This document shows, piece by piece, positions 1 to 5,245 of a stretch of DNA of 5,245 nucleotides. The stretch is taken from NCBI GenBank assembly GCA_947627085.1, contig CANQUO010000148.1, forward strand, positions 1 through 5,245. The letters are read 5' to 3'. The position numbers and the translations under genes are program-made. The stretch comes from an uncultured Oscillospiraceae bacterium. GTDB taxonomy: Bacteria > Bacillota > Clostridia > Oscillospirales > Oscillospiraceae. The notes beneath the pieces are model-generated. The model had not been told where the DNA came from. It saw only the letters and a list, made by a program, of their open reading frames with translations, and did not search any database. Position 1 is the stretch's first letter, and the number at the start of each line of letters is the position of its first letter.

Positions 1-1511
<1,511 letters not shown>

Positions 1512-1525
1512 CCTACGACGGGTCG

Positions 1526-1531
1526 AAGGAG
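1526..1531 (+). promoter_or_regulatory. Ribosome binding site of the solute-binding lipoprotein
   Basis: AAGGAG sits 8 bases before the ATG at 1540. It supports this start, and it lies within the 28-base gap after the kinase stop codon. Confidence 0.8.
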
Positions 1532-1539
1532 CTGAGAGA

Positions 1540-2835
1540 ATGAAACGGCTGTTTGCCCTGGCGCTCATAATGGCGGTCCTTCTTGCCGCCTGCGGAAAGC
1601 CCGTACCGGGCGGGGACGGCGCCTCGGATGGTACGGGCGCGTCCGAGACGGAGGAGCTGGAGCTGAAGCTGTGGGTCTATCCCGTGGGCGGCTGGGGAAG
1701 CGGGAACACCGTGTCCTCCATGGTCACCGCCTTTCACCGGGAGCACCCGGGGATAAGGGTCTCGGTGCGCGTCCTGAGCTACGAGACCGGCGACGACGAG
1801 ATCGAGTCGGCCATTGCCCGGGGCGAGGCGCCCGATCTTGTATTCGAGGGGCCCGAGCGGCTCCTGGCCAACTGGGGCGCCCGGGGGCTTATGGCCGATC
1901 TGGGTGACCTGTGGGAGAGCGAGGCCGCCGGGGAGATATACGGCTCCGTGGCGGCGGCGTGCCGTGACACCGCCGGCGCCCGGTACATCTACCCGGTCTG
2001 TATGACCACCCACTGCATGGCGGTGAACCGGGACCTGATGGAGGCGGCGGGCGCGTGGCAGTATGTGGACGAGGAAAACCACACTTGGACTACGGACGGC
2101 TTCGTCGCCGCGGTCAAGGCCCTGCGCGCCTACGGCGTGGAACGTGTGGGCGAGGTATTCTGCGGCGGGCAGGCCGGCGACCAGGGCACCCGCGCCCTGG
2201 TGGCCAACCTGTACAGCGGCTCCTTCACCGACGCCGGTCACACGCGGTATACCTTCAACAGTCCTGAAAATATCAGGGCCCTGGAGCTGTTGAGGGAGCT
2301 TGACGGCATCGCCTTCGCCGGGGACGCCGTCGGCGCGGACAACATAGCGCGGTTTTGCGACGGACAGCTCGCCATGTGCTTTTGCTGGAACGTGGGCAAC
2401 GAGATCACCCAGACCGTCAGCAACCCCAACCGGGAATTTGACATCTTCCCTCTGGCCTTTCCCACCAACGACGGCGTATTCGACCTGCCAAGCGGGATAT
2501 GGGGCTTCGGGATTTTTGACAGCGGCGACGACGAGCGTACCGAGGCGTCAAAAACCTTCATCCGGTTTTTGACGGAGGACACCAACCGCTACACCCAGAC
2601 GGTGCTCTCCACCACCTTCTGGCCGGTGCGGGATGTGCCCAACATCTACGAGAACGACGAGCTGATGAGCGAATATTTTCTCCTGCGGGAGTATATGGGC
2701 GATTATTATCAGGTCACCCCCGGCTGGGCCAGCGCCCGCACCGCGTGGTGGAACATGCTGAAAAAGATCGGCGAGGGCGCCGATATCGCCGAGGCCGCCG
2801 CAGAATTTGAAAGCACCGCGAACTCCGCCCAGTGA
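1540..2835 (+). CDS. Extracellular solute-binding lipoprotein (ABC-type, family 1-like)
   Basis: This is a 431-residue lipoprotein of the size usual for sugar-type substrate-binding proteins of ABC importers. The N-terminus MKRLFALALIMAVLLAACG is a lipoprotein signal peptide with lipobox LAAC and the lipidated Cys at residue 18. A short Gly/Ser/Glu-rich tether runs to about residue 41. The mature fold starts at LKLWVYPVGGW, and the typical elements follow: an AFHREHPGIRV segment, APDLVFEG (about 97-104), and a late PSGIWGFGIF stretch (about 317-326). Trp and Tyr are frequent near the C-terminus, as in carbohydrate-binding clefts, but the ligand cannot be read from sequence. It begins 28 bases after the hybrid kinase and is probably in the same transcript. 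No permease or ATPase gene follows; the next gene is DegV-like. It may therefore present a ligand to the kinase, or serve a transporter encoded elsewhere or upstream. The family call is firm; the partner is inference. Confidence 0.9.
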   Translation: MKRLFALALIMAVLLAACGKPVPGGDGASDGTGASETEELELKLWVYPVGGWGSGNTVSSMVTAFHREHPGIRVSVRVLSYETGDDEIESAIARGEAPDLVFEGPERLLANWGARGLMADLGDLWESEAAGEIYGSVAAACRDTAGARYIYPVCMTTHCMAVNRDLMEAAGAWQYVDEENHTWTTDGFVAAVKALRAYGVERVGEVFCGGQAGDQGTRALVANLYSGSFTDAGHTRYTFNSPENIRALELLRELDGIAFAGDAVGADNIARFCDGQLAMCFCWNVGNEITQTVSNPNREFDIFPLAFPTNDGVFDLPSGIWGFGIFDSGDDERTEASKTFIRFLTEDTNRYTQTVLSTTFWPVRDVPNIYENDELMSEYFLLREYMGDYYQVTPGWASARTAWWNMLKKIGEGADIAEAAAEFESTANSAQ

Positions 2836-2979
2836 GCTGCGGACAGCGCCGGCGGTACGCCGGGGCTCTCCTGCCGGCTCAAGCCGGGCATGAATCAGTT
2901 TTACCCGGGACAGCGCGCCGCCAAGGCGCTTTGTCTCAGGCGCTTTGGCACACTGTGCGCTAATACTAAGGAGGACAGC
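2836..2979 (+). promoter_or_regulatory. Hairpin-rich leader before the DegV-family gene
   Basis: This 144-base intergenic stretch has several potential stem-loops. Stem 1 spans 2845-2867: ten pairs with one G-G mismatch and a GTA loop, with core CCGGCG/CGCCGG. Stem 2 spans 2872-2890: seven pairs with one bulged G and loop TCAA. Stem 3 pairs 2920-2929 with 2940-2949: ten pairs, one of them a G-T wobble, and a 10-base loop. The 5' arm of stem 3 can instead pair locally, GCGCC 2915-2919 with GGCGC 2925-2929, so these two folds exclude each other. No stem is followed by a clear T-run, so I do not call an intrinsic terminator. I recognise no known riboswitch class, and no good promoter is visible. 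Confidence 0.35.
2968..2974 (+). promoter_or_regulatory. Ribosome binding site that fixes the DegV-family start
   Basis: A perfect AAGGAGG lies 5 bases before the ATG at 2980. The open frame extends upstream to an ATG at 2890, but that codon has no Shine-Dalgarno sequence, and the extra 30 residues do not belong to the family. Confidence 0.9.
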
Positions 2980-3840
2980 ATGGCAGTAAAAATCATTACC
3001 GATTCCGCGTCGGACATCACCCCGGACCGCGCCTCAATGCTGGGGGTGGAGGTCATCCCCATGACCACAGTATTCGGCGAAACCGAATATCTTGACGGGG
3101 TGACGCTGACGAACAGGGAATTTTTTGAAAAGCTCATCGAGACGGACGAGCTTCCGCACACAAGTCAGATAACGCCCTTTCAGTATGAGGAGGCGTTCAA
3201 AAAGGCGCTCTGCCCGGGGGACGAGGCGGTATACATCGCCATATCCTCCAAGCTCTCCGGCTCCTGCGGCGGGGCCGCCGTCGCGGCGGAGGCGTTTGGC
3301 GGGCGTGTCACCGTGGTCGACAGCGAGAACGTGAGCATCGGCCAACAGCTTTTAGTGCTCTACGCTCTGCGGCTCCGGGACCGGGGGCTGAGCGCCGGGG
3401 AGATCGCGCGCACGCTTAAGGAGCGGCGCGGGGATATACGCGTGCTGGCGCTTCTTGACACCCTGGAATATCTCAAAAAGGGCGGCCGTATCTCCCCCAC
3501 CGTGGCCTTCGCCGGGGGACTTTTGTCCATAAAGCCGGTGGTGTCCGTGGAAAACGGTGAGGTGGTCCTTGCGGGCAAGGCCCGGGGATCGAAAAACGGC
3601 AACAACCTGCTGATGAGCTTCGTGGAGAAGAGCGGCGGGATCGATTTTGACATGCCCTATATGCTGGCGTACAGCGGCCTTGACGACGCGCTGCTCCAAA
3701 AGTACATACGCGACAGCGAGGCGCTTTATAAGGGCCGGACCGGCGAGCTTCCCGTCTGCGCCATCGGCAGTGCCATCGGCACCCACGTGGGACCCGGGGC
3801 GGTGGGCGTGGCGTTTTTCAGCGGGGACAGCGGGAAATAA
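2980..3840 (+). CDS. DegV family protein (fatty-acid-binding, FakB-like)
   Basis: This is a 286-residue protein, the normal length for the DegV family. Members of this family, such as FakB, bind a fatty acid so that the FakA kinase can phosphorylate it, feeding exogenous fatty acids into phospholipid synthesis. The protein is expected to be cytoplasmic, and no signal peptide is seen. Family motifs appear in order: TDSASDI (7-13), TSQITP (61-66, the usual TSQPSP-like ligand-contact loop), SSKLSGS (89-95), VDSENVSIGQ, EYLKKGGRIS (163-172), LLSIKPVV, and near the C-terminus IGTHVGPGA (266-274). The gene starts 144 bases after the solute-binding gene and may form its own unit. No FakA-type kinase is in the window, and many genomes carry several unlinked DegV paralogues, so the acyl specificity and kinase partner are unknown. 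The family assignment is very secure; the lipid role is inferred from characterised members. Confidence 0.95.
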   Translation: MAVKIITDSASDITPDRASMLGVEVIPMTTVFGETEYLDGVTLTNREFFEKLIETDELPHTSQITPFQYEEAFKKALCPGDEAVYIAISSKLSGSCGGAAVAAEAFGGRVTVVDSENVSIGQQLLVLYALRLRDRGLSAGEIARTLKERRGDIRVLALLDTLEYLKKGGRISPTVAFAGGLLSIKPVVSVENGEVVLAGKARGSKNGNNLLMSFVEKSGGIDFDMPYMLAYSGLDDALLQKYIRDSEALYKGRTGELPVCAIGSAIGTHVGPGAVGVAFFSGDSGK

Positions 3841-3883
3841 GGATTTTCAATTTGACGGAAAATTGTTACCTTTTGTTTTTACT

Positions 3884-3913
3884 TTGTTATTGTAAACCTA
3901 TGGAGATTATGTT
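3884..3913 (+). promoter_or_regulatory. Weak candidate promoter in the AT-rich island
   Basis: A possible -35 TTGTTA (3884-3889) and -10 TATGTT (3908-3913) are separated by 18 bases. Each matches the consensus at 4 of 6 positions. The -10 falls inside the 18-base palindrome, so a bound regulator could block it. In DNA this AT-rich such matches occur by chance, so confidence is low. Confidence 0.25.
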
Positions 3914-3922
3914 AACATAATC
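3905..3922. repeat. 18-base perfect palindrome, operator-like
   Basis: GATTATGTTAACATAATC is a perfect palindrome with no spacer. Its symmetry suits a dimeric DNA-binding protein better than an RNA hairpin, because a fold would leave no loop unless central pairs opened. It sits just left of the spaced inverted repeat. I cannot name the regulator. Confidence 0.6.
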
Positions 3923-3924
3923 AT

Positions 3925-4034
3925 GCGACACAATTTCACATAAAAACTATTTACGCAGGAAGTATACGTTGCTAATCCCGGCAAAAATGTCTGCTCCGGT
4001 CAGCGTACTTTTGTATGTTGTGAAATTGTGTCGC
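3925..4034. repeat. 16-base perfect inverted repeat with a 78-base spacer
   Basis: GCGACACAATTTCACA (3925-3940) and its exact reverse complement TGTGAAATTGTGTCGC (4019-4034) flank 78 bases. Extending both arms inward by 16 bases gives 8 more matches, including an identical five-base end (TACGC/GCGTA). The arms may serve as a closing RNA stem, as recombination sites of an invertible segment, or as ends of a small mobile element. No target-site duplication is visible. Confidence 0.85.
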
Positions 4035-4058
4035 GACAATCCGGTACGGACATTTTCA

Positions 4059-4089
4059 GGTGCGGAGCTTAACGCTGCGCACCTTTTTT
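4059..4089 (+). terminator. Intrinsic terminator upstream of the SGNH gene
   Basis: The stem pairs 4059-4068 with 4074-4083: six outer pairs GGTGCG/CGCACC, one G-G mismatch, three inner pairs AGC/GCT, and loop TTAAC. Six T residues (4084-4089) follow directly. It would end transcripts coming from the DegV-like gene or from the candidate small RNA. Confidence 0.8.
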
Positions 4090-4090
4090 G

Positions 4091-4132
4091 CCCCCTTGAC
4101 GCGGTACTTCCCGGTCAGGGGGCGAATTTTTT
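4091..4132 (+). terminator. Second terminator-like hairpin overlapping the SGNH ribosome binding site
   Basis: CCCCC plus TGAC (4091-4100, with one extra T) pairs with GTCAGGGGG (4114-4122) around a 13-base loop. After GCGAA comes a run of six T (4127-4132). The 3' arm contains the AGGGGG that would act as Shine-Dalgarno sequence for the gene starting at 4131, and the T-run merges with its TTG codon. It may be a backup terminator, or a fold that hides the ribosome binding site. Confidence 0.5.
4117..4122 (+). promoter_or_regulatory. Likely ribosome binding site of the SGNH gene
   Basis: AGGGGG lies 8 bases before TTG 4131. The rival start, TTG 3969, also has a purine stretch (AGGAAG, 3957-3962, 6 bases away), but its frame crosses the terminator at 4059-4089, so the downstream site is preferred. 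Confidence 0.5.
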
Positions 4133-5126
4133 GAGTGAAGTTGCTGTCGGACACGGGCGAAATGCCCGGGAAAGGCGGGGGTGTCTCGCGGGATTTCTCC
4201 CGCGCTTCGGGGCTGTACTGCTCCTTTTTGTCTGCTCGGGACTGCTGGCGGCGGGGGTCATATACGGGTGCTCCCATTTTAACGCCCGGTCTCCGGGGAC
4301 GGACGTGGGCTCCGGGGCCCCGCACGTGACCTCGCCCGGGGCGTCCCGTGGGTCCGCCGCGCCGCCGTCTCCTTCGGAGGCGTCTCCCTCGGGCGTCGCG
4401 CCGTCTGGGGCCGTACCATCGGAAACCGCGCCTCCGGAGACCGTGCCCGTGACGGGGGCGGACAGCTACGAGTTCGGCACGGCCCTGGGGGAACGCGAAA
4501 GGGTGGCGGATGAGTGGTTCGACGGGGCTGTGTTTTTGGGCGATTCCCGGACCGAGGGGCTCCAGCTTTTTGGCGGACTTGCCTACGGGGATTTTTACTG
4601 GCACCGGGGGATGAACGTCTTTCGGGCGGACGACAGCAAATACGCCTATTTTGACATCGGCGGCGAGAAAACGACGCTTTTGGGGACCCTCAGAGTGAAA
4701 AAGTACAAGGCCGTCTACCTTATGCTGGGCATAAACGAGCTGGGCTACCAGGAGGAGGCGTATTCCGCCGCCCTGTCGGAGCTTGTGGACGGGATGATAG
4801 AGGCACAGCCGGAGGCGGTGATATACCTCCAGACCATGCCGCCAGTAAACGACCAAAAGGCCAGGGATTTTGACATCTCCCCATATATAAGCACGAAGAA
4901 CGTGAACAAATTCAATGAGGCCATCGCCCGCATAGCCGAAGAAAAGCGGGTGGTCCTGCTGGATACCGCCAGCATATACCGTGGGCCCGACGGCCAGCTC
5001 CCCTCGGAGCTCACGGGAGACGGGGTGCACTTCACCTCCTCGGGCTACAAGAGGTGGGCGGATTTTCTGCGGACGCACACGATGGAGCCGGAGGAATATC
5101 TTATACTGAGAGACATGGAGGAATAG
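4131..5126 (+). CDS. Membrane-anchored SGNH/GDSL-type hydrolase
   Basis: Counting from TTG 4131 the protein has 331 residues. A short basic N-terminus (RNARERRG) leads to one membrane segment (about 26-46, FGAVLLLFVCSGLLAAGVIYG). A low-complexity linker rich in Pro, Ser, Ala and Thr follows (about 53-110), and then the catalytic domain, which should lie outside the cell. SGNH blocks are visible: GDSR with nucleophile Ser139, LGINE with Asn202, and DGVHFTSSGY with Asp297 and His300 completing the triad. Enzymes of this class de-acylate, or sometimes transfer, acyl groups on glycans and other substrates; the substrate here is unknown. The stop codon is 3 bases before a lipoprotein gene, so the two are likely translated from one mRNA. 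Expression may be controlled by the terminators just upstream. The domain call is secure; the start is not, and an in-frame TTG at 3969 would add 54 residues. Confidence 0.85.
   Translation: MSEVAVGHGRNARERRGCLAGFLPRFGAVLLLFVCSGLLAAGVIYGCSHFNARSPGTDVGSGAPHVTSPGASRGSAAPPSPSEASPSGVAPSGAVPSETAPPETVPVTGADSYEFGTALGERERVADEWFDGAVFLGDSRTEGLQLFGGLAYGDFYWHRGMNVFRADDSKYAYFDIGGEKTTLLGTLRVKKYKAVYLMLGINELGYQEEAYSAALSELVDGMIEAQPEAVIYLQTMPPVNDQKARDFDISPYISTKNVNKFNEAIARIAEEKRVVLLDTASIYRGPDGQLPSELTGDGVHFTSSGYKRWADFLRTHTMEPEEYLILRDMEE
5117..5121 (+). promoter_or_regulatory. Ribosome binding site of the downstream lipoprotein
   Basis: GGAGG lies within the last codons of the SGNH gene, 8 bases before ATG 5130. 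This supports co-translation of the two genes. Confidence 0.8.
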
Positions 5127-5129
5127 AAA

Positions 5130-5245
5130 ATGAAAAAGAATTTACTTATATTTTTACTGCTTGCGTCGATTTTGGCCGGGTGCGCCGGAAGGGCCCGGCC
5201 CTATACCGTGGACGACGCCCGGGCGCTCATTGACGCCGGGGCCTT
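5130..5245 (+). CDS. Small lipoprotein, 3' end missing (possibly DUF4358-like)
   Basis: Only the first 38 complete codons are present. The N-terminus MKKNLLIFLLLASILAGCAG is a clear lipoprotein signal peptide with lipobox LAGC and the lipidated Cys at residue 18. The mature part visible is CAGRARPYTVDDARALIDAGA, after which the window ends. The short YTVDDARALIDAGA stretch resembles, from memory, the start of DUF4358 lipoproteins. In Clostridia these are often found beside SGNH, DHHW and MBOAT genes of envelope polymer acetylation loci. That family call is a guess from about 20 residues. The start is supported by a GGAGG site and a 3-base gap after the SGNH gene. Confidence 0.8.
   Translation, partial: MKKNLLIFLLLASILAGCAGRARPYTVDDARALIDAGA

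Larger units (their letters stand above)
3918..4089 (+). ncRNA. Candidate structured small RNA ending in an intrinsic terminator
   Basis: If transcription starts near 3918, the RNA would be about 170 bases. A 16-pair closing stem (3925-3940 with 4019-4034) is followed inward by an unpaired bubble of 11 bases on each side, then a 5-pair stem (TACGC 3952-3956 with GCGTA 4003-4007) and an apical region. It would end at the strong terminator at 4059-4089. A long hairpin with a symmetric central bubble recalls 6S RNA in outline only; I see no decisive 6S sequence signature. The 5' end rests on a weak promoter guess. Confidence 0.25.
3841..4130. other. Non-coding, partly AT-rich island between DegV-like and SGNH genes
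   Basis: No convincing gene lies in these 290 bases. The first 120 are about 29% GC by count (35 of 120), far below the flanking coding DNA. The stretch contains a palindrome, a spaced inverted repeat and two terminator-like hairpins, each listed separately. The open frame from TTG 3969 crosses it, but that frame would have to read through a strong intrinsic terminator, and its predicted residues show no recognisable domain. Confidence 0.7.

Noticed and set aside
1513..2241. Minus-strand open frame (242 codons) opposite the solute-binding gene
   Set aside because: It is a shadow of a gene with a clear signal peptide and fold on the + strand.
2845..2890. Stem-loops after the solute-binding gene as an intrinsic terminator
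   Set aside because: The stems are strong but neither is followed by a T-run.
2945..2966. TTGGCA and TAATAC as a promoter for the DegV-like gene
   Set aside because: The spacing is only 10 bases, and transcription would begin at or inside the ribosome binding site.
2890..2979. N-terminal extension of the DegV-like protein to ATG 2890
   Set aside because: There is no ribosome binding site at 2890, while AAGGAGG stands 5 bases before ATG 2980, where the family's N-terminus (MAVKIITDSASDI) begins.
3848..3865. CAATTT/AAATTG hairpin just after the DegV-like stop as its terminator
   Set aside because: Six pairs, mostly A-T, are too weak; the following T-rich stretch is interrupted and may simply reflect the AT-rich island.
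3969..4130. SGNH gene starting at TTG 3969 (or ATG 3987)
   Set aside because: The extension would cross a strong intrinsic terminator and part of the inverted repeat, and its residues look random. A fair AGGAAG site exists for TTG 3969, so this is not fully excluded.
4056..5078. Long minus-strand open frame (340 codons) opposite the SGNH gene
   Set aside because: It is an antisense shadow caused by high GC; it has no recognisable domain, and its Arg/Gly/Pro-rich runs mirror the linker.

Overview
The window reads as chromosomal DNA of a GC-rich Gram-positive anaerobe, most likely a clostridial gut-type bacterium of the Oscillospiraceae kind. The evidence is indirect: strong AAGGAGG-type ribosome binding sites, two short lipoprotein signal peptides with a Cys at residue 18, a DegV-family protein, and a hybrid histidine kinase whose H-box (SHDIRTPMN) is typical of Clostridia. 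No rRNA, tRNA, CRISPR array, transposase or integrase is visible. All genes lie on the + strand.

Left part (1-2835): the 3' portion of a hybrid sensor histidine kinase, cut by the window edge exactly at its H-box and carrying two C-terminal receiver domains, is followed after 28 bases by an extracellular solute-binding lipoprotein. The short gap suggests co-transcription. No ABC permease or ATPase follows, so the binding protein may work with the kinase as a sensor or with a transporter elsewhere.

Middle (2836-3840): a 144-base hairpin-rich leader precedes a DegV/FakB-type fatty-acid-binding protein. Its start is set at 2980 by a strong Shine-Dalgarno sequence.

Non-coding island (3841-4130): about 290 bases without a convincing gene. 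The first 120 bases are only about 29% GC, in sharp contrast with the GC-rich genes around them. The island holds an 18-base perfect palindrome, a 16-base perfect inverted repeat with a 78-base spacer, and two tandem terminator-like hairpins. The second hairpin covers the ribosome binding site of the next gene, and its T-run reaches that gene's likely TTG start. This is the most interesting part of the window. It could be a free-standing small RNA, an invertible segment or a regulated leader.

Right part (4131-5245): a membrane-anchored SGNH/GDSL hydrolase with a long Pro/Ser/Ala linker is followed after 3 bases by the start of a small lipoprotein, which is cut by the window edge. The pair looks like part of a cell-envelope polymer modification locus. 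I see no proven new system; the strongest leads are the non-coding island and the terminator-masked start of the SGNH gene.
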